The notes under the pieces are model-generated. The model did no database searches and was not told the DNA's origin. It saw only the letters and a program-made list of their open reading frames with translations. Below, one piece after another: positions 20,304-32,737 of a DNA stretch of 64,000 bases. This DNA is from Rhizoctonia solani (taxonomy: Eukaryota; Basidiomycota; Agaricomycetes; Cantharellales; Ceratobasidiaceae). The stretch is from the NCBI RefSeq assembly GCF_016906535.1, contig NC_057375.1, positions 930,001-994,000 on the forward strand, given 5' to 3'. Numbering within the stretch: position 1 is the stretch's first letter; each line of letters opens with the position of its first letter. The translations under genes and the position numbers were made by a program.

Positions 20304-21132
20304 TATAAAGTATGAGTAGAATGTGAGAGCTCGAAAGATCAGAAAACACTGAACGATGAGGATGATGATACTCAACCTGCTCCGATATGTTCACCTTTTT
20401 ATACTCATCCCTCACCTTCCCTCCCTCCCACTCCACTCAAGAAACGAGTCACCGGGCGCCACCCAAGCGACAAACCTGTACCCACGCGCGCATCCGACTC
20501 ATGCGATGCAAACCTGGTAATAATGATCCCACCACCGCCGGACCCGGAGCGCATCTAATTTACTAATCTGGATATCTAGAGCGCTCGCCGTACCGGTGAC
20601 ATTCCCACTCGCGATCGATCCGAGCGCCCCGAAACGGACGACATCAACACCATCTGTAGAATAAATGATTTTTCCGGGGCTTGGGCGCTTGTGTCTGGCT
20701 AACAAATTCTTTGATGCACAGTACCAGTACCCGGCCGCGGCACAGTACATACGAATTTCTTCCTTTTCGTGTCTTCGGTATATACTTGACATACGTGGTG
20801 GTATTCCCGGTTGCGTAGGGAAAGAAAAATCCATGTGCATTGCACCGCCCGCACTGCCGCGGCCGAGACAAAATTGAGAAACTTGATGTGCATGTGATCG
20901 GACATTTTACACACAGCCACTACTCCATATCGGACCAGAACAAACGCAAATACGCCGAGCGATACCCGGGACGCGAAACGAGAGCATTGCACAACCGATC
21001 ATTTGGAGCCATACATACGAAACGACCAATACACGCACATGAAGAAATTTACTCAAAAAGTTCAAAAAAGGGTCTTTGTCTGTCGTGAGAATGAGTCCGA
21101 GTCATAATTTCCCAAGACTATATGTGATCCAG
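20304..21132. other. intergenic region
   Basis: Promoter side of the small gene and the downstream flank of the MAG-like gene. No coding frame with a recognisable product on either strand. Confidence 0.5.
20394..20403 (-). promoter_or_regulatory. TATA box of the small minus-strand gene
   Basis: TATAAAAAGG on the minus strand, 91 bp before the ATG at 20303. Confidence 0.5.
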
Positions 21133-22707
21133 CTAGAGAATAAAGACTGTACCAAGCATAGCCCCTACAACGCCTACAAACATCATACCTGCCCATGTCC
21201 AACCAAGGGAACCGACTCGTCCAACAGCTCCTCCAGTCGAACTCGCCGCCGTACTCGTAGCTGTCGAACCAGGGACAACACTAGCCACCGTTGTTGTCGC
21301 TGCCGCTGTCGGTACCGTCGGAGCAAGCGTAACGCCCGCAACCGCATTCTTCACGCTCGAATAAAACTTGCAGGAGCTGCTCGGTGGGATCGGATGCGCA
21401 GCAGGCGTCGGACCTTGTCCCTGTTGGAAGGTCGAGGATCCGTAGATGCCCATAGGTAGACCGGTATCGCCTTGGCAGTCTTCGAACACGCCTTGGGTGT
21501 AGTTGGCGGGTATGTTCCAGTCGCAGCCTGTTGTGGGCATACGGAAGCGGACGAGCGAGTGGGAAAAAAAAAGTAGGGGAAGATGCGAGGCAAGGTGAGT
21601 AAATGGAATAAAAGGGATATAAGAAGGCGAACCTTGAAGGTCGTATATGTGGTTACAGTGGTGTTTAGGATCGTTTCCGTCGTCTCTGCATGCGCGTATG
21701 CAAAAGTCCGTAGAAGACATAAAGTTCTAGCATCTCGCATTAGCTCCAAGTGAAAAGTTATATTTGGAAATGGAGAACATACGGTCCATTCATGGTATTG
21801 CTGCCATTTGCCGTACGATTTCCCGAATACTAGACCGCCGTGTGGGTTTCCTAGGCCATCTGCGCCTGTATGTATATCAATAGTGTTAGAACCATGATGA
21901 ATGAAGAGGAAGTAAAAGAGGGGACATGCCATGTGGATCGAGTTCACCTCCCGAGTCGCCCTTGGGAATATTCAATTTTGTCAGATCGCCCCATCCTGTG
22001 ACTTGCACATAATCGGGTGTCTGGACAAAGTGTGCGCCCTAGGTGAAATAAAATAAAATAAAATAAAAATAAAAATAAAAAAACAACGGTATTAAATATG
22101 GTGCCATGTTAGTAATTAAAAAGTAGTGCGATGCCAAGGACGAAACAAGCCACCCCGTGGCATGTCCGGAACGAAACCAAGCAGCATGTCAGATCTCGAC
22201 AGGGATCACGAACAAAAAAGAACAAAACGAACCGTGATAGTTCCGTCTGGAATTAATCTCGTTCCATATCCGTCATTCAAACACCAGGCAACCATGATCT
22301 CTTCGACCTGTCCGACCGAAGAGTTGTGTCCGTCGGTATACGGAGGTGCCCATAAACAAAAGTCTATCAAATCGATTTGACGAGAGTTTAGGTTTCCGAA
22401 TGGAACCAGGAGCCAAGACTTACCATTAACAGAGTTGATGTATACGTTTTGACTTGGCGCCGAGTCGGGTGTAAGCCAATAGCGAGGGGCGGGTAAAGGA
22501 AAACGTACCACAAGGAAGTCTGGGAGGCCTTGGTACTGCATTTGTTTGTTCCAATCTGGCCTTTTTCTGTCGTATCTGGCAGATTGGTAGGATCGTATGT
22601 GGCCGTGTCTGTAACAACGTCAGAAGGGGAGACTCGAAAAATAGAAGAGAAATACATTGGCCATGGGTAAATGCGACGAACCCCAGAGCAACAAGAAAAG
22701 AGCGCAT
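21133..22707 (-). CDS. macrofage activating glycoprotein-like GPI protein
   Basis: Secreted, probably cell-wall or membrane anchored protein of the basidiomycete family named after macrofage (macrophage) activating glycoprotein; the biochemical role is unknown. Signal peptide MRSFLVALGFVAFTHGQ. Conserved blocks in order over about eight exons: ATYDPTNLPDTTEKGQIGTNKC, CQNVYINSVN, DFCLWAPP, WCLNDGYGTRLIPDGTITGAH, GWGDLTKLNIPKGDSGGELDPHG, GNPHGGLVFG, FMSSTDFCIRACRD, GCDWNIPANYTQGVFEDCQGD. A Ser/Thr/Ala-rich stalk and a hydrophobic C-tail (TWAGMMFVGVVGAMLG) fit a GPI signal. Many paired cysteines suggest disulfides. It is divergent to the ThuA-like gene. One intron holds an (AAAAT)n repeat. The family identity is from memory of conserved blocks. 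Confidence 0.83.
22046..22083. repeat. (AAAAT/AAAAAT)n microsatellite in an intron
   Basis: Repeated AAAAT units lie within the intron before the GAHFVQTPDYV exon of the MAG-like gene. The length is likely to vary between strains. Confidence 0.85.
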
Positions 22708-23094
22708 GGCGAAGCAGACAGGGCTAGCCTGGTGAACAAGTCAGGGTTTATAAGGCGCGGTTAGGAATGCAGCGCATCGGTTCTAAAAATACCAGAGCGA
22801 TGCTTGGCAATGAGTCCCCAGTTGTATGCGATGTATCAAGTGAGCAAGCGCTTAGCAAACAGGGGAAGCTGCAATCAGGGATCGTCGCCGATCAAGGGTG
22901 CGGGTTCGTGGAGACAACCCAGTTGATCGGATACGGAGGAGTGTCGGGGGTCTCTGTGGGGAGATGCTTTTCTCTGGTTTCTGAAGGACCGACGACCATC
23001 CATTCATTTGCCTGGGCGTTCTTACTCAAGATATTTAACCGGACCACTCGTTTGCCCCTGTGTTTGTCACTTTCCTACGACCCCCACGACCACA
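22708..23094. promoter_or_regulatory. shared divergent promoter of MAG-like and ThuA-like genes
   Basis: Only 387 bp separate the two start codons. A TTATAAAC box (minus strand, about 22747-22754) lies 40 bp before the MAG-like ATG. An AT-rich ATATTTAA block near 23029 lies 65 bp before the ThuA-like ATG. Co-regulation is inferred. Confidence 0.5.
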
Positions 23095-24410
23095 ATGGTG
23101 TTCTTGCATGTGTCTGCTGTCCTTGCTCTCGGCGCTTTCGTCGCTGCCCAAGAGTCGAGCACTGACTACCAGAACCCGAAGCTGGCCAAGGTGTTGCTGT
23201 ACACCTACACCGATGGGTATGCCCCTATTGTGCCTCTATATGCCTTGGCTCACATCTTCCAGGTTCCGACACGACTCGATCCCAACGGCCATCCAGCAAC
23301 TGCAAGTATGGGCCCCATACTACAATATCTCGTTCGACGCAACCGAGGACCAGACCAAGTTTCGTACAGACAACTTGGCCCAGTATGATGCCCTCTTGTT
23401 TGTCCATTCGTCTGGCAACAGTGAGCATTGCTATTACACCCCTAATTACACCCCCCCTAACTTGGTCTAGTATTCGATACGCAGGGTCAGACTGCGTTTG
23501 CAGACTATTTAGCCAAGGGCGGCAATTATGCGGCCATTCATGCTGCCTCGGCCGCATATCTTGAAAAACCATGGGCACCATGGACGCAATCTCTCGGAGC
23601 GACATTTGATCACCATCCTGCTCGCCAAACCGCTACGTTTGTCAAGGAGACCACTGGTCATCCTGCTACAAACCCGACACCCGACAGGTGGACGTTTGAC
23701 GAAGAGGTCTACAGCTTCACCACTGATCCTCGCAAGCTGGGTGCCAAACTGCTGTTTTCAGTCGACGAATCCACGTACAAAGGTATGTCCCTCACCCCCC
23801 GTTCTCTTCTCCATCGTTCCTCACGACTGACACATCCTGCTTCCAGAAAACAATGTCGTAGCAGCCCAAGGAAAACCTCACCCAATCGGTAAGCCTTCTT
23901 CGACCTTTGATGATATTTCAAATATCTTATTCTCTCAATCCAGCGTGGTACCAAGACTACGCTGCCGGCGCCGTCATCAAAACCGGTGGTCCCGGCCCAG
24001 GCGTCCCCGGTCGCTCGTTCTACTCTTCCCTGGGACACAACAACTCTACGTGGATGGACAGCACATTTATGAAGCACGTCATGGGCGGTCTAACCTGGAC
24101 TCTTGCGTCCAACACGACCCGCGTCGCTTCCGGCCTGTACGGTGGTGCGGAGCCCACGGTCCATACTGGCGCGTCGAGCAATGTGACTTCGGCCGCTGTT
24201 GCCGCGTGGGCTCCTGTTTTGGGATCGGACCAGACGGCGCCCCCGCCTCCTCCGCCCAAGACGACTCCGACCTCGAGCGCAGGGCCCGAGTCTACTAGCG
24301 GAGCCAATACGTCGTCGTCGTCTTCTGCTGGTGTACGACCGGGTATGCAGTTGGGTGCATGGGGCGTTGTAGCTGGTGCATTGGGGGCTGTTTTCGCTCT
24401 TTCGCTCTAG
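23095..24410 (+). CDS. ThuA-like domain protein, secreted and GPI-anchored
   Basis: 366 residues from five exons (23095-23216, 23263-23420, 23471-23782, 23847-23888, 23944-24410), with all junctions in phase. Signal peptide MVFLHVSAVLALGAFVAA. The body matches the ThuA/trehalose-utilisation fold (class I glutamine amidotransferase-like): VLLYTYTDGFRHDSIPTAI, YDALLFVHSSGN, FADYLAKGGNYAAIHAASA, WTFDEEVYSF, GRSFYSSLGHNNSTW. The C-terminus has a proline run, a Ser/Thr stalk and a hydrophobic tail (AWGVVAGALGAVFALSL), as in GPI proteins. The ligand is unknown; family members are linked to sugar metabolism or bind glycans, but no catalytic activity can be assigned here. Confidence 0.85.
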
Positions 24411-27278
24411 TCTCGTGTCCCTTGGACAAGACAGTTTTTTGGAACTTTTTGAACTATTGACGATGGTTTAGTGACAATGTCTTTCACTGTATGGGATGTA
24501 TCATTCTGATGTCATGTCCCCTTTTTTTCTTGTCTCTCGATGTACATTTGACCCACTCGAGACGCGCCTCTCGTTTACCCCTATGCATTCACTTTTTGGG
24601 AATTTTTTTGTTTTGTATGGGCTGTTAGTGTTGTTCATTTAAATTGTATCATTTTTGAGGCATTTTTTTTTCTTGAGGGGCGGGTGGGGCTAGTTTGGGC
24701 AAAGCGAGTGTCGAGCGGAGTTTCATGCGTCGGACTAATCTGCGAAAATGTTTTGCCTGATGAGAGTGGGGCCAGATGGACAGTTTCATGTTGATTCGGC
24801 ACCGAGAGACTTTATTATTCAACGTTCAAACATTGAAACGTCCAACTCGGCCGACATCCAGCGCTATATATAATGTTCGAACATTCCGTGACGGGTGTGG
24901 TTTACCCTGACTATCTGTGCATACATTTCAAAATGGATGCTTTGCATATACCTGTCAAAAATAGCACAATATGCTTGGCTGGACTTTGGGGAGTGCCGGG
25001 GCATCTCAGGGGCCACGCGATCACGTGTGGCACGACGGATGTTGTGTCCCGTGTCACCGACAATTGTGCCTGACGGGATTGGCAGCTTGGTTGCCCAATG
25101 TAATGGGTTTGCTTTTTGGGAGAAGGAGGGAGTTGTAGGTATGTATTTCATTTGGGAAACTCCTTGGGCGGAACAGTCAGCCCCATTTCTTGATTTGTTT
25201 TTTTTTTTTGTTCTGTTTCTGGGACTGTCTTTGTGAACCTTGTCATTATATGGTTCGGCAAACTTTGTGGATATGAACTTAGCAACCCGGAGTCAGGATA
25301 TGTTAGTTCGAGACCCAACGCCTGTTTTTTTTCCCTACAGCACGCGCGAAATTTTCGAGCCCCTTGCCGTAACGATGCCGTTCTTTCAAGGTTGCAATTT
25401 GTGTGTCCAATACACACACATGTGTTATTATCGAAGTTCTTTTTATCTCCCTTATAGAATCTATCTTTACTCAGCTCGGGCCTAGCTCGGGGATTGTACC
25501 ATTATCATCTATGCGGGGGGAGATAAATGGAATGGAAACCATCATGAATTCGAAGGGCGTACATTCCAAGAACTGCCGACTTTTTTTGTCTTGCGCATAA
25601 CAGATTCGTATCTTCTTGACATGTAAGAAACAAAAGGCCCATAACCCATTTGGTACTGGAGACCAGGACCTCTCGGCTTGCGTGAATCCACGACTGTATG
25701 TAGACTGGGATTCCCAAGTTCTACCCCGCTTTCTTCTCCTTCGTCTTGCGCAATTTGGGGTCCTACCTACTTGCAGTACAAGCGCCGGACCCGATCAGGC
25801 TGCCAATTTACGTTTGTATTGTATTATAATATCCATCCTCACCCCCCGTTCTGGACGGATATCTCGCCGAGATCATCTAGATCTCGTTCTTCGGGTGTAA
25901 GGATCGTGGTTCCGCAACGAGGCAAAGGTAATTATTTGTCCAATATTCTCGGTATACTTTCCTGATATGTTCATCGTGTCCAATGTGAGCATTTTTACAA
26001 CGTGTAGATGTTCGACGTCTAGATGCACGAGAGTTGGAATGTAAAGCCTTTTCTTCTATTCATAAGTTTATCCGTTATATCCTTTTTTCCTGGGAATATG
26101 TTTGAACATAATGAATATGGAAAAGGTACAGGCGCAAGTGTATGCAATTGCAGGGACTGAATAGAGGGTGTATAGCACAAGCTGCGCATCATCAGTCATC
26201 ATGATCTAGAAGGAGTACGTCGTTCAGGCGAGGGCATATTCTTGATTCGTCATGAAATGCCGAGCGCTCTTCTCGAACGCGTGGGATACATACGCATACA
26301 CAAAGTTGTCGTAACTAGAACCTTTCAAAACACACGTTTTGGCTCTCGATGCGCACGATAGGCTAGATCTATGCGTACCCGCGGCGATCATTTGTTCTTC
26401 TAGATACCTGCCCGTGCATATCGATTAGCGCTATATCGGAAGATGGTAAATGAATTGACGGGAGTCTGTGCCGAGATTGACTTGAACCTGATGGAACATG
26501 CGTGGTTAACGGTGAGCGGTGTGATGCACCCTTGGTTCCCCCAATGATGCCTTGGCACAAGACCTCATGTAGTATATTTTTAGGGCCGATTCAGATCTTG
26601 GTCTCTAAAGTAGCGTCCAGAAGTGTGTATTCAATGACTTGTACGTACAAACACCCTGGCGAGAACATCACTCTGGGGGTTCGGGGATCCCCCGAAAAAT
26701 GTTCTGGTCCGTCCTGAGTATCAGCAGGTCTAATTAACAGGTCTACAGCTGCCACACACACCGCTTTTTTGGAGGGTCCCCATTGCTTTCGGGGTCTCGG
26801 TTGTCACAGACACGCGTTTGTTGACAGCAGCTGGACCTGATCATCATTTCAAATAGACGCGTTGCGCGGTAATCGGGACTGTAAGAGTTAGACGCTTGGA
26901 TTGTGTGGGTGAGCGTGTGCCGAGGCGTCGTTTTTTAGCCTTTGCGAAAGATACGAGGCTCTGCAAGTTACATTGGCACAATTCAGTTCTTTTCAAGTTT
27001 TTTGCGAATAGAGGTCAAGCACCCACAAGGTTTATTGCTGAACACACGAGGTATCTCGTCTTGTGCATTTGGATGGAGGCAGTCTGCATGTGGTGTCTAT
27101 TGGTGGGTCTAGACATCTTGAGGCAAGTATCACGACTTGAGCCTTGTATTGAATAAAAATATCACACTTCTGAATCTTCGGCGTTCATTCTGATCAAGTC
27201 GATTAAACAATGGTATTGCCTCAGAATGCGATTGGCAAAGGGGTATACAATTATTTGATATCACGGATCATGGTGAAT
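24411..27278. other. long gene-poor stretch (2.9 kb)
   Basis: Contains the 3' flank of the ThuA-like gene, with T-rich runs. Frames up to about 110 codons show no motif, no splice-consistent extension and no codon bias on either strand. No tRNA or repeat could be supported. Confidence 0.5.
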
Positions 27279-29518
27279 TCAATTACTGCTTCCTATAATG
27301 TGATTATCCGGGACCGAAGGGTCACTGGGCTTGTCCTTGTCGATTGCAATACCGACAAATGTGGGAAACCTAAATAGAGAGGTTGAAAACCAGTGCTAAT
27401 CGCCCGACACTGTTCCTCACCTTGGTACTCCATCACGAGTCAGTTCTTGGAAGCGATATGTTACAATGGTCCCGACTTTGGGCGGTACACGGCGTTGTTT
27501 ATCGGTCAATCCTGACCCAACGCTAAATTTCTGAATCCTCGGGGTTAGTTGGAGCGTTGACTAATAATGAACGAATGCCGATTACCTTGCCAGATGCCAT
27601 TACGCATTTAAGGGCGCCTGTCACACCTTTGTGCTTGCCTTTGCCGGGTTCGTACCCAACCACTTCGGCCTCTCCATCATAAAACGTCTACGATGACTGT
27701 ATTCAGACAAGCTAGAAACCAAAATCTCGCCGACTCACCTTGACTTTAAGGAGTGAAGACGAGCGTTTCCCCTCGTATTCACTTCCCGGTTGGCGCAGCA
27801 TAACTCCTTCGCCTCCATCATGCTCCACGTCCTTGAGAGTCTCCAGAAGATGATCCCTGGACTTGCACATGGTCTGTTCAACGACATTTACTTGAGGAAT
27901 GTTTTGAAAGTGTTTCTTTAGATAGGTAACACGTTCTTCGAATGGCTCCGACCCACGGGAGGGGATGTCGAATATCTAATAAAAGTTGAACTATGTAGAA
28001 GCTAGAGTGAAGTATTGGGCATACCTGGAAGGTAATATTCTTCCAGTGAGGAGAATTGGCAGTCTTGACGATTGACACTGTGTCCTGAAATTTCCCGCGC
28101 CCTCCGAAGAGCTGTAGAATGCCAAGTTTAGCACATGTGAACCGATGCAAACCCTGTGAAAAGGTTACCTCTCCATCCAATGTAACATCCTTAGGAAGAC
28201 CTAGGGTTTTAATTAATATGAGTTTGGGAACTATTGGATTAAACTTACGGTCAAGAAACTCCTGCGGGGGTGTGAACGGATTGCCGAGCCGACTCCACAT
28301 TTTCTTTCCGTCATAGTAAACACTACAAAATCATTAATTGGGAGCTGCAGTTTGGAATGAATATCTCTTACCGAACGCCATCTAACTTTTCACTCATCCA
28401 CCATCCAGTGGGGTCGCATCCCGTTGCTAAATCCCACTTGACCGCCAGCAGTAGTTGAGGGACGGTCTTGGTACTGCCACCTCCATTTCCACTCGAATTT
28501 GCACCATCCTTCTTGGCTCGTTTGGAAGGCCGACTGTCCTTGCATGAAGGCGAGTTGGAGCCATCGGGGTTCTTGAGTTTCGCACGGGCTGCTTCATACT
28601 CTTCTCCCAGAATACTTTTAATATGTTTGCATGAGCGGGCGTTGACAGGGACGCCGCCTTGGTTGCGCCATGCGGGGCAGGTGCAGTAGTAATGATCCCA
28701 AGTACGCTTGATCTTGTAGGTGGAAGAGCTAATACCAATTAATCTCGAGAATTCGGACCTATCTTTGAGTGACTCACCTGGTTTGACTCTTGGCTTCGCG
28801 CTCTTCTCCATCGCGCATGTACACTTTTGGTTTTATCCCGTTGATTTCCGCAAGGTCGTCGGCATCTGTGGCTGGTGTATCTTGGTTGATGTTCGCGGCG
28901 TCCTCATTGTCAGCGGAAGCTTGGGGTACGTCCTCGTCGTTCTTCTGATCCTCGGCAGGTTCATCGTCGGAATATTTACGTTTACTAGCGCGTGTAGATC
29001 GTGTTGAACACCCTGAAGGAGCGGATGAGTTGCTGCTGGGTGGTAAACTAGCTTTCTTTGTGCTCTGGGTCCTGTCAGCCGGTTTGGGTGCAGGTTTGTT
29101 GGACGAGGTTCGCGCGACCTCGTATGCGTCACCCAAAAGCTCCTTCAAGTGCTTGCAAGTCCGTAGTTCTACCTTGACGCCACTCTGAGTGAATTTTCCC
29201 GTTCAGAATGGCTATCAACTTGGCGTTTAACCGGATTACTGACCTGATTTCTCCAGGCGGGACCTGGATAAATGTTCCATTACTTATTAGATGCGCCAGA
29301 AGCAGAGGTTGCGAAATTTCTTACAAGAACAGTAGTAGTGGGTATCAGTGCGCTTGGTGGTATACTTGGACCTGTACACAATATAGGTCACGAGCACTAC
29401 GCATGATATAGCATACTTACCTCGATTTTGAAGAGCCGGTTACTTCGACCGATTCGCCATCAGCCAAAAGTCTTTTTGGTATCTCTCCGCCAGGTAGAAC
29501 TGCCAATGGGTCGGACAT
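27279..29518 (-). CDS. LigE-like ATP-dependent DNA ligase with two SWIM zinc fingers
   Basis: Multi-exon gene starting MSDPLAVLPGGEIPK. Two SWIM modules follow, YYCSCPAWRN...RTCKHLKELLG (assembled over three exons) and YYCTCPAWRN...RSCKHIKSILG. They are separated by an acidic, Lys-rich linker (KRKYSDDEPAEDQKNDED) and followed by a basic stretch (SKRAKKDGAN). Then comes a compact nucleotidyltransferase: motif I SEKLDGVR with the adenylated lysine, SRLGNPF, TLDGE, LFGGRGKFQDTVSI, motif IV GGEGVMLR, motif V SLLKVK. An OB fold follows (AEVVGYEPGKGKHKG, FSVGSGLTD, GTIVTYRFQELTRDG), ending with stop TGA at 27279. The core resembles small bacterial Lig E enzymes rather than Cdc9/Lig1. It would seal nicks in DNA; the place in the cell is unknown, and a basic SWIM part suggests DNA targeting. 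Confidence 0.85.
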
Positions 29519-30499
29519 GGTGGTTGGGAACAGTGGCTTTGTTGGGGTGCTACGCCCGTATTCAATCCCATAGTCTCAGTTCGGGCATCCTGGCCGTGCT
29601 CATCATGTTGATCCACAAGAAGGTCACGTGGATATTTCGTAGCAAATGACTCCCCAAATCAATCAAAGGTAAAAGTCCAGCACACACACGGCCCCGAAAA
29701 ACGTAAGCAACTTTTGGATAATTTGTCCTCCATACGTATCCTCTTTCCCTCGAATAGCTCACCAAATATAGGAATGGATATCAGCTTATAACCCAGATTC
29801 TGGTGTATGCGAGAGCGGGCATACTGTGTCGAATGTCAATTGTTATACCTGATACCCGATTTGCGATACTCATGGTATTGTCGGAATATGTACTCGTAGC
29901 CTTATACACTTATTGGAAGAAAACAGAGAAGAAAAAAGAGGTGTTGGGCATACTTAGGATTGCCTTATCAGATGCTCTATGTGCGTCTGCTACCAATTCG
30001 TCCAAGTCGAACTTGCCGTGGCTTACAGTTGACCGTGGATATACTATGTTTGGTTGCTTGATTGATAAGCGGCCAAATATGCAATAATGATCATGCACGT
30101 CGAAACACTATACATCAGTCGTCAGGCTAAGAACCAAACCCCGACTGGGCGCCTTGGGAGCTTCTCGTGGATGAGACGTATGTTACGGTCTCTCTATGTT
30201 ACTGTTTTACCTATGCACGCGAATATGATCCAGAGTCGAGTTCAAAGTTTGCCTGTCTGCTCTACGCCGTCGTCATCAAGGTCTCAAATGTCTCGTGGAG
30301 TTCAAGCTCTCAAAATTAACAGACGCGACCCCTCCTAGCTCCGCTGCATATGGGGTAAATTTGTCATTGCTAGAAAAGAACAGGTCCGGGGGAACCGGGA
30401 AATATAAGATCTTAAGAGTACCCGGCATCGTGTTGCCACGCCCTCATCGACTCCTTACCCGAACAACTCATTTTTTTCCACTCCTTATTTTTCTGTAAG
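29519..30499. promoter_or_regulatory. divergent intergenic region between ligase and amylase 1
   Basis: No gene seen. An ATATAAG box at 30402-30408 lies about 95 bp before the amylase ATG. CCGGGG at 30386-30391 fits the CreA/Mig1 consensus SYGGRG and could mediate glucose repression. The site is only a 6-base match. Confidence 0.4.
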
Positions 30500-32737
30500 A
30501 TGCGCACTTCGCTTTCTTTTGTGGTGTTGCTCGCCGTATCAGCCAATGCGGCTCGTCGTTCCTCTCATTTGCATGCGGCCCAGCGAATGCACCGACGTGC
30601 ACCAAATAGCGATAAAAGTGGGATACCTTTCCAACAACCGTGCAAACTCATCGTGCTGAAAGCTCCGTTTACAGAGATCGTCGTACAAATGTTCGGCTGG
30701 AACTGGAATAGTATTGGAGATGAATGCGTTCAGTTTCTCGGCCCTACCGGTGTCGGATTTGTGCAGGTCAACCCTCCTCAAGAGCATCTAGCCGGCGACC
30801 AATGGTGGGTGGATTACCAGGTAGTCAGTTATCAACTCCAGTCAAAGCGAGGGTCACGCGCTGAGTTTGCGGGGATGATCAACAAATGCAAAGGGGCGGG
30901 TGTAAAAGTCATGGTTGGTATGTGACAAATCTACTCCAAAATGGAACCTTGGCTAATGTTTCCCAAGACACCATATGGAATCATATGGCTGGTGTTGACA
31001 ACGGTTAGTTGAACTCCCGTGAGGCTTTCTGATTATGGCTGAATTTTTTGAAAGGCGTTGGGACTGCTGGAACTCGTAAGATAGCCCTAAGCTCATCCCA
31101 ACTACGGGTCTAATAGTTGCAATATAGAATTCAGCCACTATAATTACCCTGGCTTGTATCAGTGGAATGTGAGTGTATCTGCAACAACGAATTGACCGCG
31201 TTCTCACCGATATAAAACAGGATTTCCACCATTGCGGTATGTAGCTTGACGGTATTTCAACGGTCATGAATTTACAGAACTCGTGTTCCATACAGGATTA
31301 ACCAACAATGATGATATTCGTAAGCGGGACACATGGTGATGATATATATATGCTGACTGCCTATTAAGAAAACTGGGGCGATACCGAGCAAATATGGAAC
31401 TGCGAACTATCCAACCTAGCAGAGTGAGTCAATTTCCGTCACAGAGTTCATTCTCTCAAACACACACACAGTCTCAACTCCAACTCGGAATACGTCCAAG
31501 GCAAGCTTGCGGAATTCACCAACGACTTACTCAGCCTAGGTGTTGATGGGTTGCGCTTGGATGCAGCGAAGCGTGAGCATCTAAGATGATAAGTAGAGCT
31601 ACGAGCTAAGCAATCACAGATATTCATCCATGGGATATTGGCCAGGTTATAAACCGGCTCTCGCGTAAACCAGACTATATCACGCAAGAGATTGTCGATA
31701 CCTCTGGCTCTATGGTCGGCATGTATACTGGTATCGGTGATATCCAAGAGTACGAAAGATTCGTGCATATAGATTTTCTCGATACTTAATTGGCCTTGTC
31801 TCAGGTTCCGCTATTCTGAAGCGCTGAGGGACGCATTTAATTGGAACGGAATTGCAGGATTGAGAGGAATCGAAAATCGGGGTGGGTAACCATTGTATCC
31901 AACCAGAACCTATCCTGATAGTATTGGTATAGGGTGGTTGGCATCCAACTTAGCCAACGTCTTTGTGACAAACCATGATCAGGAACACGACGGAGCTGTC
32001 CTTTCGTATAAATCGGCGAGCAATACCTATACTCTGGCTCACGTTTTTATGCTGTGAGTCGGACAATATTACTTCCCCTATTTATCTGGTCTCACTAGAT
32101 AAGGTTTTAGATCTTATCCCTACGGCACCCCAACTATCCTTTCCAGTTATACTTTTAATGACAAAAATGAGGGTGCTCCAAACGGCTGTAGGTACTTAGC
32201 TGCATGATAAGATAATACATATCAATATTGATGGAACCAGCATACGGAACTTGCTACGGTGCGGGAGGGGTGAACAACTGGTGCGTTTTTCTTACAAACT
32301 ATGCTATGAAAAACACTAAAGGGTCCACCTCAGGTTGTGCCAACACCGCTGGACTCCTATCGCCGGAATGATTGGGTTCTACAATCAAGTTGGCAACGCT
32401 GGTTTGACCAATTGGGCACAAGGATCCAACCAGCAAATCGCGTTTGGTCGTGGTAGTGTTGGGTTTGTTGCTATCAACAACGAGAATTGGGAGTGGACGT
32501 CGACTTTCCAGACGTCCCTCCCGAGCGGTACTTACTGCGACGTGGCAAGTGGGAAGAAGGAAGGCAACAACTGCACTGGAGGAAGGTACGATGATCACTT
32601 TTGGCCGCATTACCATCCATATTTAACTGATTTCTTTTTTGTTTGTCGAACGTAGTGTTGCAGTCTCTAATGGCTCATTTACCGTGACCATCCCCGGTCG
32701 CAGTGCAGTTGGCTACCATACTGGCGCCAAGTATTGA
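30500..32737 (+). CDS. alpha-amylase, GH13 (copy 1)
   Basis: Secreted endo-1,4-alpha-glucanase acting on starch. Signal peptide [17 protein letters not shown]. About 13 short introns interrupt the frame. GH13 regions: [22 protein letters not shown] with the nucleophile Asp and the His after an intron; III, ITQEIVD with the acid Glu; [10 protein letters not shown]. The start of the barrel, MFGWNWNSIGDEC and [23 protein letters not shown], is of the Streptomyces/animal type and not of Taka-amylase type. No starch-binding domain follows; it ends at the C-domain ([23 protein letters not shown]). First of three tandem paralogs. Histidine replaces Arg after HDQE compared with its neighbours. Confidence 0.9.

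Noticed and set aside
21076..21459. 127-codon Arg/Ser-rich plus-strand frame
   Set aside because: It is antisense to the last exon of the MAG-like gene, whose product is well supported.
25290..25350. GTTCGAGAC resembling a tRNA T loop
   Set aside because: Flanking bases do not form the T stem, and no anticodon arm is found at the right distance.
26896..27156. 86-codon plus-strand frame before the ligase 3' end
   Set aside because: No homology recognised, no splice partner and mixed codon use; not supported as a gene.
28427..28738. Extra frames opposite or beside the ligase exons
   Set aside because: They are other-frame readings of exons that encode the SWIM and linker parts; they show no conserved motif.
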